64,000 nucleotides of DNA from Achatina immaculata (GCA_009760885.1 CM019696.1:43494358-43558357); one strand, 5' to 3'; counted from the stretch's first letter, positions 32,753 to 47,057 are shown. The notes: a model not told the origin generated them from the sequence alone. Numbers and translations: made by a program.

Positions 32753-33356
32753 ACTTGAAAACTACTGACAGACCCTCCACAAAACTGACACGTAACAGTG
32801 TGGATTAACTTGAAGAGAGTTTGAGAACATCAACAGTTTTATTTATGAGAAATAATGACAGATGACTGATGTTAATGAAATGATTGGACAGAAAAACTAG
32901 AAAAGAGTTTGAAAACATCAACAGTTTTATTTATGCGAAATAATGGTCACGGCGAGCCAACTAAGGTCAGGGCCAGCTATATAATGTCAGGGCCAGCTAA
33001 ATAAGGTCAAGGCCAGTTAGATAAAGTTAGGGCCAGGTGGATAAAGCCAAGGCCAGTTAGATAAAATTAAGGCCAGGTGGATAAAGCAAGGACTGGCTAG
33101 ATAAAGTCAGGGCCAGCTAGTTACGAGTTGTCTGTACTTCACGTCTGATTTGATCTTTTCTACATTTGTTAATAGTCTCCTTATTTTCTCAAGTTGTCTT
33201 TGCCATTTATGTCTTTGAAAAGCAAAACAACAGGAAAAAAAATGTGAGTTTAATCACATTCACATATGTGATGTTCATAGCAGGAAAGCACTAGAGACAG
33301 ATATGGTGTATGTTGTATGTTAAGAATTGCAATCATAAAATCCTGGTCTAAGAAAA
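32753..33356. other. Mostly unique stretch with a 20-bp array
   Basis: A direct duplication with ACATCAACAGTTTTATTTAT lies at about 32828 and 32916. From about 32951 to 33122 about nine degenerate 20-bp units of the type ATAAAGTCAGGGCCAGCTAG follow. No gene is seen. Confidence 0.75.
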
Positions 33357-34503
33357 ATTAAAACTTAAAACTGTGTTAGATGGAAGAATGATTGACGTGA
33401 CCCTACAGGAACCACTCTTAGAGCTTCTTTGTGCAGGTAAAGCTGCAGTCACGTGCTCACAGCCCGAAGTGGACTTTTACTGCCGCATATTTGTCCAACA
33501 AGTTTATCTGACTTTTCTGTTTTCACAAAGTCCATTATTTCAGCAAATGTTTACCTGGACATTGACGAGCGTGACCTTGCCCGTCAGTCAGAAGAATTTC
33601 AGTCCTGGCTAGTTTTCCAACAAAACGGTGCAGTGTCTGACTGAAGTTTAAATGTTCGTCACCTCGTGAATGAGAACTTTCCAAACCGAGGAATTTGGAG
33701 GGATGGCCCAACACAATACCCACCAGACATTTTCCCGCTTTATATTTTCTATGTGGGTACATCAAAGACAAAGTGATCAGTTCACCAGTTTCTGATACTG
33801 GCACTTAGAAGGCAATGATTAGGGTTTCTTTAGCGACGATGATTGAAGAGTTGTGTAGAACACAAGACAAGGATTAGGGTTTCTTTAGCGACGATGATTG
33901 AAGAGTTGTGTAGAACACAAGACAAGGATTAGGGTTGCTTTAGCGATGATGATTGAAGAGTTGTGTAGAACACAAGACAAGAATTAGGGTTGCTTTAACG
34001 ACGATGATTGAAAAGATGTGGAGAAACGACGGCAAGAAATCTAATATCTCTGAGACATTATTCGGACAAGAAACAGAGAAGCATATGTTAAACTTTTTAC
34101 AAAGGGCTTTCTTATTTGAGGTAAAATTGTCGAAACACCACATGTCCACACTTGGCATAGTTTTTGTGCAACAAATGTTTTTGAAATCTCCGGCTCGGCT
34201 GTAGTGGTTACCATGCATATCTAAGAAACTGGTTCACATGTCCTTACATCTGGAAAACTAGCACCTGCCTGGTTTAAAGATTATTCTCTCTTTGAGTCTC
34301 ACCGGCGGTAAAATCTACAAGTCTCTGATCCTGTACATCGTTCAGTCTGTAAACCTTCAGTCTCAACTATTTACCACAAACACGTCAGAATAATGTGAGG
34401 GTTTTACAGGTTCTTAATTATGTTATTTCCATCGCCACTTTCGTCATGATGATCAGCAGGTAGTATATTTGCTTCTTTTATCTATTCTTACATTCTTTGA
34501 TAA
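33357..34503. repeat. 1147-bp tandem duplication, copy 1
   Basis: Non-satellite sequence repeated once more directly downstream with period 1147. Boundaries lie at an AATTT/AATTA word just before AAAACTTAAAACTGTG. Inside, a 55-bp unit containing GATGATTGAAGAGTTGTGTA is repeated nearly four times at about 33815-34010. Short frames on both strands (up to 92 codons) match no family I recognise. Confidence 0.93.
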
Positions 34504-35650
34504 TTTAAAACTTAAAACTGTGTTAGATGGAAGAATGATTGACGTGACCCTACAGGAACCACTCTTAGAGCTTCTTTGTGCAGGTAAAGCTGCAGTCACG
34601 TGCTCACAGCCCGAAGTGGACTTTTACTGCCGCATATTTGTCCAACAAGTTTATCTGACTTTTCTGTTTTCACAAAGTCCATTATTTCAGCAAATGTTTA
34701 CCTGGACATTGACGAGCGTGACCTTGCCCGTCAGTCAGAAGAATTTCAGTCCTGGCTAGTTTTCCAACAAAACGGTGCAGTGTCTGACTGAAGTTTAAAT
34801 GTTCGTCACCTCGTGAATGAGAACTTTCCAAACCGAGGAATTTGGAGGGATGGCCCAACACAATACCCACCAGACATTTTCCCGCTTTATATTTTCTATG
34901 TGGGTACATCAAAGACAAAGTGATCAGTTCACCAGTTTCTGATACTGGCACTTAGAAGGCAATGATTAGGGTTTCTTTAGCGACGATGATTGAAGAGTTG
35001 TGTAGAACACAAGACAAGGATTAGGGTTTCTTTAGCGACGATGATTGAAGAGTTGTGTAGAACACAAGACAAGGATTAGGGTTGCTTTAGCGATGATGAT
35101 TGAAGAGTTGTGTAGAACACAAGACAAGAATTAGGGTTGCTTTAACGACGATGATTGAAAAGATGTGGAGAAACGACGGCAAGAAATCTAATATCTCTGA
35201 GACATTATTCGGACAAGAAACAGAGAAGCATATGTTAAACTTTTTACAAAGGGCTTTCTTATTTGAGGTAAAATTGTCGAAACACCACATGTCCACACTT
35301 GGCATAGTTTTTGTGCAACAAATGTTTTTGAAATCTCCGGCTCGGCTGTAGTGGTTACCATGCATATCTAAGAAACTGGTTCACATGTCCTTACATCTGG
35401 AAAACTAGCACCTGCCTGGTTTAAAGATTATTCTCTCTTTGAGTCTCACCGGCGGTAAAATCTACAAGTCTCTGATCCTGTACATCGTTCAGTCTGTAAA
35501 CCTTCAGTCTCAACTATTTACCACAAACACGTCAGAATAATGTGAGGGTTTTACAGGTTCTTAATTATGTTATTTCCATCGCCACTTTCGTCATGATGAT
35601 CAGCAGGTAGTATATTTGCTTCTTTTATCTATTCTTACATTCTTTGATAA
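34504..35650. repeat. 1147-bp tandem duplication, copy 2
   Basis: Second copy of the preceding block. All frames I compared are identical in length and sequence to copy 1. It leads directly into the 33-bp pyrimidine-biased array. Confidence 0.93.
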
Positions 35651-35679
35651 TTTACTTTCTTGACTGAACTTTTCAGTCG

Positions 35680-37650
35680 GACCTTTGTACCATGGCTCCT
35701 GCTATCTCCCAGATCTTTCTATTATGACTCCGGCTATCTACCATACTGTGACTCCTGCTGTCTCTCATACCTCTGCACCGTGTCTCCTGCTATCTCTTAG
35801 ACTTATGTACCACGTCTCCTGCTATCTTTTAGACGTATGTACCATGTCTCCTGCTATCTCCCAGACTTCTGTAACTTCTCTCCTGCTATCTCTTAGATTT
35901 CTGCAAAATGTCTCCTGCCATCTCCAAGACCTTTGTACCGTGTCTCCTGCTATCTCCTAGATCTGTGTATCATGTCTCCTGCTATCTTCAGAACTCTGTA
36001 CCATGTCTCCTATTATCTCACAAACCTCTGTACCATGTCTCCTGTTATCTCACAGACCTCTATACCATGTCTCAACATTTATCTCACAGAGCTCTATACC
36101 ATGTCCCCTGTTATCTCACAGAGTTCTGTACCATGTCTCCTTCTTTCTCTTAGACGTCTGCACAATATCTCCTGCTATCTCTCAGAGCTCTATACCATGT
36201 CTCCTGCTATCTCCCAGACCTTTATATCGTGTCTCCTGCTATCTCCTAGATCTGTGTATCATGTCTCCTGCTATCTTCAAGAACTCTGTACCATGTCTCC
36301 TGCTATCTCACAGATCTTTGTACCATGTCTCCTGCTATCTCTTAGACTTCTATAACATATCTCTTGCTATCTTCGAGAACTCTGTACCATGTCTCCTGCT
36401 ATCTCACAGATCTTTGTACCATGTCTCCTGCTATCTCTTAGACTTTTATACCATATCTCTTGCTATCTCCCAGATCTCTGTGTCATGTCTCCTGCTATCT
36501 CTTAGACTTCTATAATATGTCTTCTGCTATCTCCTAAACTTTTATACCATGTTTCATGTTATCTCCCAGGCCTCTGTACCATGTATCCTGCTATCTCTTA
36601 GTTTTCAGTACAATGTCTCTTGTTATCTCACAGACCTCTGTACCATGTCTCTTGTTATCTCACAGACTTCTGTACCATGTCTCTTGTTATCTCACAGACC
36701 TCTGTACCATGTCTCTTGTTATCTCACAGACCTCTGTACCATGTCTCTTGTTATCTCACAGACCTCTGTACCATGTCTCCTGTTATCTCACAAACCTTTG
36801 TACCATGTCTCCTGTTATCTCACAAACCTCTGTACCATGTCTCCTGTTATCTCACAAATATCTGTACCATGTCTCCTGTTATCTCACAAACATCTGTACC
36901 ATGTCTCCTGTTATCTCACAGACCTCTGTACCATGTCTCCTGTTATCTCACAGACCTCTGTACCATGTCTCCTGTTATCTCACAGACCTCTGTACCATGT
37001 CTTCTGGTATCTTACAGACCTATGTACCATGTGTCCTGTTATCTCACAAACCTCTGTACCATATCTTCTGGTATCTCACAGACCTCTGTACCATGTCTCC
37101 TGTTATCTCACAAACCTCTGTACCATGTCTCCTGTTATCTCACAAACCTCTGTACCATGTCTCCTGTTATCTCACAGACCTCTGTACCATGTCTCCTGTT
37201 ATCTCACAGACCTCTGTACCATGTCTTCTGGTATCTTACAGACCTATGTACCATGTGTCCTGTTATCTCACAAACCTCTGTACCATATCTTCTGGTATCT
37301 CACAGACCTCTGTACCATGTCTCCTTCCATCTCTTTGACGTCTGGATAATATCTCATGCTATCTCCCAGATCTTAGTGCCGTGTCTGCTACTATCTCCCA
37401 GACCATGTCTATAGATATCTCCTCGATCTTTTTACCATATTTTTTGCTATCTCTTAGACTTCTGCACAATGTCTCTTGCTATCTCACAGACCTCTGTATC
37501 ATGTCTCCTTCTATTTCCCAGACCTTTGTACCGTGTGTCCTGCTATCTACCAGATATTTTACCATGACTCATGCTATCTCGTATACCTGTGTACCATGAT
37601 TCCTGCTATCTCGCAAACTTTTGCAGCCTGACTCTTGATATTGCCTAGGC
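35680..37650. repeat. 33-bp satellite (CCATGTCTCCTG family)
   Basis: About 60 units contain TCTGTACCATGTCTCCTGTT and ATCTCACAGACC. The middle (36600-37330) is most uniform, and a block with CTTCTGGTATCTTACAG recurs after about 225 bp. The 33-bp period keeps all three plus frames open for up to 266 codons; these are artefacts. Confidence 0.94.
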
Positions 37651-40600
37651 CTTTTTACCATGATTCCTGCTCTGTCTCAATCATTCATAAAATGACTCCT
37701 GTTGTCTACCAGAATTCTGACCCATGCCTCGTGCTATTTCCCAGACAATAACAGTGCTAACTCTATGACTTCAGATATTCTCTGCTTAGACTCCATCTCT
37801 TCCAGCTCTCTTTATTGTGACTCCTGTATCCAAAATCTCTTTCCAAGATTCTTATCTCCCAGAATTCTTTACTATGACTCCTATCTTACAGACTTCTTTA
37901 CCATGAGTCCTATCTCCCAGATTTCTTTATCATGGCTCCTATCTCCCAGATTTCTTTATCATGACTATTATCTCCCAGATTTCTTTACTAGAACTCCTAC
38001 CTCTCAGATTTCTTTACAATAACTCTTATCCAACAGATTTCTTTATCATGCCTCCTATCTCACATACTTCTTTACCATGCCTCCTCTCCCTGACTTCTGT
38101 ACCATGACTTCTATCTCTTAGACTTCTTTACCGTGACTCTATCTCACAGACATCTTTAATATGACTCCTATCTCACAGAATTCTTTAAAATGAATAATAT
38201 CTCACAGACATCTTTAATATGACTCCTATCTTACAGACGTCTTTACCATGACTCTTATCTGTCAGATTTCCTTACCCTGACTCATATCTCACAAATTTCT
38301 TTAACATGCCTCCTATCTCACAGACTTCTTTACCATGACTCCTATCTCACAGACATCTTTATTATGACTCCTATCACACAGACTTCTTTATCATGACTAT
38401 CTCACAGATTCTTTACCATGACTCCTATCTCACGGACATCTTTACCATGACTCCTATCTCACAGGCTTCTTTACCATGACTCCTATCTCACAGACATCTT
38501 TACCGTGACTCCTATCTACCAGACTTCTTTACCATGACTCTGGTATCTGATACTTTTTAAAATGACTCCTATCACTAAGATTTATCTACCATGACCTTCT
38601 ATCTCTCAAAATTCTCTACCATGACTCCTAATTCACAAACTTCTTTTCCATGACACTTATTTCAAAAACTTCTTTACCATGATTGCTATCTCAAAGACCT
38701 CTTTACCCTGACTTCTATCTCATAAACGTCTTTACCATGACTCGTATCTCAAATATTGCTATACCATGACAGCTATATTACAGATATCTCCACCATGACT
38801 TCTATCTCATAGACATCTTTATCATGACTCTTATCTACCAGACTTCTTTACCATGACTCCTATGTCACAGACTTCTTTACCATGACTCCTATCTCACAGA
38901 CATCTTTACGAGGATTCTTATCTCACACACATCTTTACCATAACTCCTATCTACCAGACTTCTTTACCAAGACTCCTACCTCACAGACATATTTACCATG
39001 ACTGCTATCTACCAGACTTCTTTACCGTGTCTCCAATCTCATAGACATTTTTACCATGACTCCTATCTACCAGAATTCTTTACCATGACTCCTATCTCAC
39101 AGACTTCTTTTCCAGACTCCTATCTCACATACTTCTTTACCGTGACTCCTATTTCACAGACTTCTTTACCATGACTCCTATCTCACATACGTCTTTACCA
39201 CGACTCCTATCTCACATACTTCTTTACCACACTCCTATCTCACAGACTTCTTTATCATGACTATCTCACAGATTCTTTACTATGACTCCTATCTCACGGA
39301 CATCTTTACCATGACTCCTATCTCACAGGCTTCTTTACCATGACTCCTATCTCACAGACATCTTTACCATGACTCCTATCTCACAGACATCTTTACCGTG
39401 ACTCCTATCTACCAGACTTCTTTACCATGACTCTGGTATCTGATACTTTTTAAAATGACTCCTAACACAAAGATTTATCTACCATGACCTTCTATCTCTC
39501 AAAATTCTCTACCATGACTCCTAATTCACAAACTTCTTTTCCATGACACTTATTTCAAAAACTTCTTTACCATGATTGCTATCTCAAAGACCTCTTTACC
39601 CTGACTTTTATCTCATAAACGTCTTTACCATGACTCGTATCTCAAATATTGCTATACCATGACAGCTATATTACAGATATCTCCACCATGACTTCTATCT
39701 CACAGACATCTTTATCATGACTCTTATCTACCAGACTTCTTTACCATGACTCCTATGTCACAGACTTCTTTACCATGACTCCTATCTCACAGACATCTTT
39801 ACGAGGATTCTTATCTCACACACATCTTTACCATGACTCCTATCTACCAGACTTCTTTACCAAGACTCCTACCTCACAGACATATTTACCATGACTGCTA
39901 TCTACCAGACTTCTTTACCGTGTCTCCAATCTCATAGACATTTTTACCATGACTCCTATCTACCAGAATTCTTTACCATGACTCCTATCTCACAGACTTC
40001 TTTTCCAGACTCCTATCTCACATACTTCTTTACCGTGACTCCTATTTCACAGACTTCTTTACCATGACTCCTATCTCACATACGTCTTTACCACGACTCC
40101 TATCACACATACTTCTTTACCAGACTCCTATTTCACATACTTCTTTACCTTGACTCCTATCTCATGATACCTCTTTACCATGACTCCAATCTCACATACT
40201 TCTTTACCAGACTCCTATCTCACAGACTTCTTTACCAGACTCCTATCTCACATATTTCTTTACCATGACTCCTATCTCACATACTTCTTTACCATGACTA
40301 ACATCTCACAGACTTCTTTACCAGACTCTTATCTCATGATACTTCTTTGCCATGACTCCTCCTATTTCACAGACTTATTTACCGTGAATCCTATTTCTCA
40401 GGCTTCTTTAACATGACTCCTATCACTCAGATTTCTTTAACATGGCTGCTATCTTATAGTCTTCTTTAACATGGCTCCTATCTCTCAGACATCTGTAACA
40501 TGGCTCCTAACGCACATGATTCTTTAACATGGCTCCTATCTCAAAGACTTCTTTACCATGACTCCTATCTCAGAAGACTTCTTTACCATGACTCCTATCT

Positions 40601-41620
40601 CACAGAAATCTTTACCATGTCTCCTATCTCACAGACATCTTTACCATGTCTCCTATCTCACAGACATCTTTACCATGTCTCTTATCTCACAGACATCTTT
40701 ACCAGACTCCTATTTCACATACTTCTTTACCTTGACTCCTATCTCATGATACCTCTTACCATGACTCCAATCTCACATACTTCTTTACCAGACTCCTATC
40801 TCACAGACTTCTTTACCAGACTCCTATCTCACATATTTCTTTACCATGACTCCTATCTCACATACTTCTTTACCATGACTAACATCTCACAGACTTCTTT
40901 ACCAGACTCTTATCTCATGATACTTCTTTGCCATGACTCCTCCTATTTCACAGACTTATTTACCGTGAATCCTATTTCTCAGGCTTCTTTAACATGACTC
41001 CTATCACTCAGATTTCTTTAACATGGCTGCTATCTTATAGTCTTCTTTAACATGGCTCCTATCTCTCAGACATCTGTAACATGGCTCCTAACGCACATGA
41101 TTCTTTAACATGGCTCCTATCTCAAAGACTTCTTTACCATGACTCCTATCTCAGAAGACTTCTTTACCATGACTCCTATCTCACAGAAATCTTTACCATG
41201 TCTCCTATCTCACAGACATCTTTACCATGTCTCCTATCTCACAGACATCTTTACCATGTCTCTTATCTCACAGACATCTTTACCATGACTCCTATCTCAC
41301 AGACTTCTTTACCGTGACTCCTATCTCACAGACATCTTTACCATGACTCCTATCTCACAGACTTCCTTACCAGGACTCTTATCTCACAGACATCTTTACC
41401 ATCGCTCCTATCTCACAGACATCTTTACCATGACTCCTATCTCACAGACTTCTTTAGCATGACTCCTATCTCACAGATGTCTTTACCATGACTCGTATCT
41501 CTCATATTTCTTTTCCATGAGTGCTATATCATAGGCTTCTATACCACGATTCCTATCTCTCAAACTTCTTTACCACTTCTCCTATCTCACAGACTTCTTT
41601 ATCACTGACTCCTGCTATCT
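37651..41620. repeat. 30-bp satellite (CCATGACTCCTATC family)
   Basis: About 130 units contain TCTTTACCATGACTCCTATC and TCACAGACTT. Two large internal duplications are visible: about 38380-39240 repeated at 39245-40130 (offset 864-893 bp), and about 40120-40700 repeated with an offset of 581 bp. It is a clear sequence relative of the 33-bp array before it. Confidence 0.93.
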
Positions 41621-43585
41621 CCGATTGAAATCCGTCTCTACAAGACATCTGACACATGATTCCTATCAACCAAACGTCTGACCCATGATTATTACTATCT
41701 ACCAGACATCTGACCCATGATTATTACTATCTATCAGACATCTGACCAATGATTCCTACTATCAACCAGACATATGACCAATGATTCCTACTATCTACCA
41801 GACATCTGACCAATGGTTCCTACTATCTACCAGACATCTGACCCATGATTATTACTATCTACTAGACATCTGACCCATGATTCCTACTATCTACCAGATA
41901 TTTGACCCATGATTATTACTATCTACCAGACATCTGACCAATGATTCCTACTATCTACCAAATATCTGACCAATGATTCCTACTATCTACCAGACAACTG
42001 ACCCATGGTTCCTACTATCTACCAGACATCTGAATAATGACCCATACTACTTACCAGGCATCTGAACCTTGACTCCTACTATCTAACAGATATCTAAACC
42101 TTCACTCCTACTATCTAACAAATAATTAAACCTTGACTCCTACTATCTACCAGACATTTTAACTTTGACTCCTACTATCTAACAGACATCTGACCCATGA
42201 CTCCTACTATCTAACAGATATCGAAACCTTGACTTCTACTATCAACCAGACATCTGAACCTTGACTCCTACTATCTAACAGATATCTAAACCTTGACTAT
42301 CTACCAGATATCTGACCAATGGATCCTATTATCTACCAGATATCTAATCAATGGCTCCTACAATCTACCAGATATCTAACCAAAGGCTCATATTATCTAC
42401 CAGATATCTAACCAGTGGCTCCTACTATCTACGACATATCTAACCAATGGCTCCTGCTATCTACCAGATTTCTAACCAATGGCTCCTGCCATCTACCAGA
42501 TATCTAGACCATGACTCTTACTATCTACCAGATATCTAGACCATGACTCCTACTATCTACCAGATATCTAGATCATGACTCTTACTATCTACCAGATATC
42601 TAAACCATGATTCCCATCTGCCAGATATCTAAACCATGACTCTTACTATCTACCAGATATATAAACCATGACTCTTACTATCTACCAGATATCTAAACCC
42701 TGACTCTTACTATCTACGAGATATCTAAACCATGACTCCTATCTACTTGATATCTAAACTATGGCTCTTACTATCTACCAGATAACTAAAGCATGATTCT
42801 TACTATCTACCAGATATCTAAACCATTACTCTTACTATCTACCAGATTTCTAAATCATGACTCCTACTATCTACCAGATATATAAACCATGACTTTTACT
42901 ATCTACCAGATATCTAAACCATGACTCTTACTATCTACCAGATATCTAAACCATGATGCTTGCTATCTACCAGATATCTAAACCATGAGTCTTACTATCT
43001 ACCAGATATCTAAGCCATTATTCCCATGTACCAGATATCTAAACCATGACTCCTATCTACGAGATATCTAAACCATGACTTTTACTATCTACCAGATATC
43101 TAAACCATGAATTTTACTATCTACCAGATATCTAAACCATGAATTTTACTATCTACCAGATATCTAAACCATGACTTTTACTATCTACCAGATATTTAAA
43201 CCATGACTTTTATTATCTACCAGATATCTAAACCATGACTTTTACTCTCTACCAAATATCTAAACCATGACTCCTATTTACCAGATATCTAAACAATGAC
43301 TCTTACTATCTACCAGATATCTAAATCATGACTTTTACTATCTAACAGATATCTAAACCATTACTTTTACTATCTACCAGATATCTAAACCATTACTTTT
43401 ACTATCTACCAGATATCTAAACCATTACTTTTACTGTCTACCAGATATCTAAATCATGAATTTTATTATCTACCAGATATCTAAACCATGACTTTTACCA
43501 TCTACCAGATATTTAAACCATGACTCTTACTATCTACCAGATATCTAAACCATGACTTTTACTATCTACCAGATATCTAAACCAT
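41621..43585. repeat. 32-bp satellite (CTATCTACCAGATATCTAAAC family)
   Basis: About 60 units. The left part has CATCTGACCCATGATTATTA, the right part TATCTAAACCATGACTCTTA, both followed by CTATCTACCAGA. It continues the same CCATGA...CCAGA framework as the neighbouring arrays. Confidence 0.93.
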
Positions 43586-44835
43586 GCTGATCATCGTATT
43601 TTACTGTTTGTATGCTGATCATCGTCTTTTTGTATGCTGATCATCATCTTTTACTGTTTGTATGCTGATCATCGTCTCGTACAGTTTGTATGCTGATCAT
43701 CGTCTTGTGATGTTTGTATGCTGATCATCGTCTTGTGATGTTTGTATGCTGATCATCGTCTTGTGATGTTCGTATGCCGATCATCGTCTTGTGATGTTTG
43801 TATGCTGATCATCGTCTTGTACTGTTTGTATGCTGATCATCGTCTTGTGATGTTTGTATGCTGATCATCATCTTTTACTGTTTCTATACTGATCATCGTC
43901 TTTTACTGTTTGTATGCTGATCATCGTCTTGTACTGTTTGTATACTGATCATCGTCTTGTGATGTTTGTATACTGATCATCGTCTTGTGATGTTTGTATG
44001 CTGATCATCGTCTTGTGATGTTCGTATGCCGATCATCGTCTTGTGATGTTTGTATGCTGATCATCGTCTTGTACTGTTGTATGCTGATCATCGTCTTGTG
44101 ATGTTGTATGCTGATCATCATCTTTTACTGTTTCTATACTGATCATCGTCTTTTACTGTTTGTATGCTGATCATCGTCTTGTACTGTTTGTATACTGATC
44201 ATCGTCTTGTGATGTTTGTATACTGATCATCGTCTTGTGATGTTTGTATGCTGATCATCGTCTTGTACTGTTTGTATGCTGATCAATGTCTTGTACAGTT
44301 TGCGTGTCTTGTACAGTTTGTATGCTGATCATCGTCTTGTGATGTTTGTATGCTGATCATCCTCTTGTACAGTTTGTATGCTGATCACCGTCTTGTATTG
44401 TTTGCGTGTCTTGTACAGTTTGTATGCTGATCATCGTCTTGTACTGTTTGCATGTCTTGTGCTGTTTGTATGCTGATCATCGTCTTGTACTGTTTGTATG
44501 CTGATCATCGTCTTGTACTGTTTGCGTGTATTGTACAGTTTGTATGCTGATCATCATCTTTTACTGTTTGTGTGCTTATCGTCATCTTGTATTATGTGTA
44601 TGCTGATCATTGTCTTGTGCTGTTTGTATGCTGATCATCATCTTGTACTATTTGTTTGCTGATCATCATTTTGTACTATTTGTTTGCTGATATCGTCTTG
44701 TACTATTTGTTTGCTGATATCGTCTTGTACTATTTGTTTGCTGATCATCATCTTGTACTGTTTGTATGCTGACCATTAACTTGTGCTGTTTGTTCCCTGA
44801 TCATCGTCTTGTACTATGTGTTTGCTGATCATCTC
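43586..44835. repeat. 28-bp satellite with TGATCA palindrome
   Basis: About 43 units contain TGCTGATCATCGTCTTGTGA and TGTTTGTA. A block with the variants GTTCGTATGCCGATCATC and TTTCTATACTGATC recurs about 250 bp later. Several shortened units (GCGTGTCTTGTACAG) interrupt the period on the right. Confidence 0.94.
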
Positions 44836-45005
44836 CTTGTTAAACTTTTCATACTGTGACTGGTTCTACCTCTTCTAATCTGCCCCTCTACTAAATCAAA
44901 GTTTTTGTTTTAAAAGCCAGTTTCATTGCGCATGTGTCGTGTTTTGTGGGTTTTGTTTTTTGCTGTTAGATTATCTCTTCACGTTCTTCTAAGCTATTGC
45001 TGTCT
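44836..45005. other. Short unique spacer
   Basis: No feature seen between the 28-bp and 24-bp arrays. Confidence 0.5.
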
Positions 45006-46035
45006 CTACTCAGCCCCACTAAGGTGGACGTGGTCAATCCCATCACAGTGGGCGTGGTCAGCTCTATCAAAAAGAGGGTAGTCAAATCTATCAAATAGAA
45101 GGTAGTCAGATCTATCAAATAGAGGGTAGTCAGATCTATCAAAAAAGAGGGTAGTCAGATCTTTCAAATAGAGGGTAGTCAGATCTATCAAATAGAAGGT
45201 AGTCAGATCTATCAAATAGAGGGTAGTCAGATCTATCAAATAGAGGGTAGTCAGATCTATCAAATAGAGGGTAGTCAGATCTTTCAAATAAAGGGTAGTC
45301 AGATCTTTCAAATAGAGGGTAGTCAGATCTATCAAATAGAAGGTAGTCAGATCTATCTAATAGAGGGTAGTGAGATCTATCAAATAGAGGGTAGTCAGCT
45401 CTATCAAATAAAGGGTAGTGAGATCTATCACATAGAGGGTAGTGAGATCTATCAAATTGAGAATAATGAAATCTATCAAAAACAGGGTAGTTAGATCTAT
45501 CAAATAGAGTGTAGTGAGATCTACAAAATGGAGGGTAGTCAGATCTATCAAATAGAGGGTAGTGAGATCTATCAAATAGAGTGTAGTGAGATCTATCAAA
45601 TAGAGGGTAGTCAGATCTATCAAAAACAGGGTAGTCAAATCTATCAAATAGAGGGTAGTCAGATCTATCAAATGGAGGGTAGTCAGATCTATCAAATAGA
45701 GCGTAGTCAGATCTTTCAAATAGAGGATAGTGAGATCTATGAAATAGAGGGTAGTGAGATCTATCATATAGAGGATAGTGAGATCTATCAAAAACAGGGT
45801 AGTGAGATCTATCAAATAGAGGGTAGTCAGATCTATCAAATAGAGGGTAGTGAGATCTATCAAATAGAGGGTAGTCAGATCTATCAAATAGAGGGTAGTC
45901 AGATCTATCAAATAGAGGGCAGTCAGATCTATCAAATAGAGGGTAGTGAGATTTATCAAATAGAGGGTAGTCAGATCTATCAAAAATAGGGTAGTCAGAT
46001 CTATCAAATAGAAGGTAGTGAGAGCTATCAAATAG
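45006..46035. repeat. 24-bp satellite
   Basis: About 41 units contain ATCTATCAAATAGAGGGTAG and TCAG (or TGAG). The first two units (45020-45066) have the form GTGGGCGTGGTCAGCTC, which also occurs on the far side at 46380-46490 and may be the older form. The 24-bp period leaves both strands open (IDLTTLYL on minus, GSQIYQIE on plus); this is not coding evidence. Confidence 0.95.
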
Positions 46036-46228
46036 AGGACTACCCTCTAACTGATAGATCTCACTAGCCTCTAACTGATAGATCTCACTATCCTCTAACT
46101 GATAGATCTGACTACCCTCTAACTGATAAATCTGACTACCCTCTAATTGATAAATCTGACTACCCTCTAATTGATAGAGCTGACTACCCTCTATGTGATG
46201 GACCTGACTACCATTTGATAAAGATGAC
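46036..46228. repeat. Inverted segment of the 24-bp satellite
   Basis: About eight units read as the reverse complement of the preceding array (CTACCCTCTAACTGATAGAT and TCTGA/TCACT). At the left junction CTATCAAATAGAGG is followed by CCTCTAACTGATAG, an imperfect inverted repeat. After about 46228 direct orientation resumes. Confidence 0.92.
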
Positions 46229-46512
46229 TACCCTCTATCAAAGTGGTAGGGGTCAAGTCCATCAAACATAGCCTGGTCAGCCCATCATAGAAAACACAGT
46301 CAGCTCTATCAAAGTTGGCGTAGACAATTCCATCACAGAAGGCGTAATCAAACATAAAAAAGTGGTAAGCCCCACCATAGTGCCGTGGTAAGCCCCATCA
46401 AAATGGGCGTGGTAAGCCTCATCATAGTGACTTGGTCAGATCTATCATAGTGCCGTGGTAAGCCCCATCAAAATGGGCGTGGTAAGCCCCACCATAGTGA
46501 CTTAGACAGCCC
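46229..46512. repeat. Degenerate 24-bp satellite, ancestral-looking flank
   Basis: Units such as GGGCGTGGTAAGCCCCATCA, spaced 24-30 bp, in direct orientation. Confidence 0.8.
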
Positions 46513-46552
46513 ATCGTTGTGGTCTTGTACGTCGACAGCTCATCCAAGATAT

Positions 46553-47040
46553 CGTTATACAACACTCTATGTCTTATTTATACCTCACTATGTATCTACT
46601 ATATTTATACAACAATCTGTATCTACTATATTTATACAGCACTCTATGTCTTATTTATACCTCACTATGTATCTACTATATTTATACAACAATCTGTATC
46701 TACTATATTTATACAACAATCTGTATCTACTATATTTATACAACAATCTGTATCTACTATATTTATACAACAATCTGTATCTACTATATTTATACAACAA
46801 TCTGTATCTACTATATTTATACAACAATCTGTATCTACTATATTTATACAACAATCTGTATCTACTATATTTATACAACAATCTGTATCTACTATATTTA
46901 TACAACAATCTGTATCTACTATATTTATACAACAATCTGTATCTACTACATTTACGCGATTCTCTTTATCTACTATATTTATACAACAATCTGTATCTAC
47001 TACATTTACGCGATTCTCTTTATCTACTATATTTAAACAA
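46553..47040. repeat. 27-bp satellite
   Basis: About 17 units contain CAACAATCTGTATCTACTAT and ATTTATA. The central ten are almost identical; end units carry ACTCTATGTCTTATTT or ACGCGATTCTCTTT variants. Confidence 0.95.
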
Positions 47041-47057
47041 TTCTCCTCCTTAAAGTC

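Noticed and set aside
33373..33804. Short frames in the 1147-bp duplicated block as host exons
   Set aside because: No recognisable family, frames open on both strands, and no convincing splice sites. Left as unknown.
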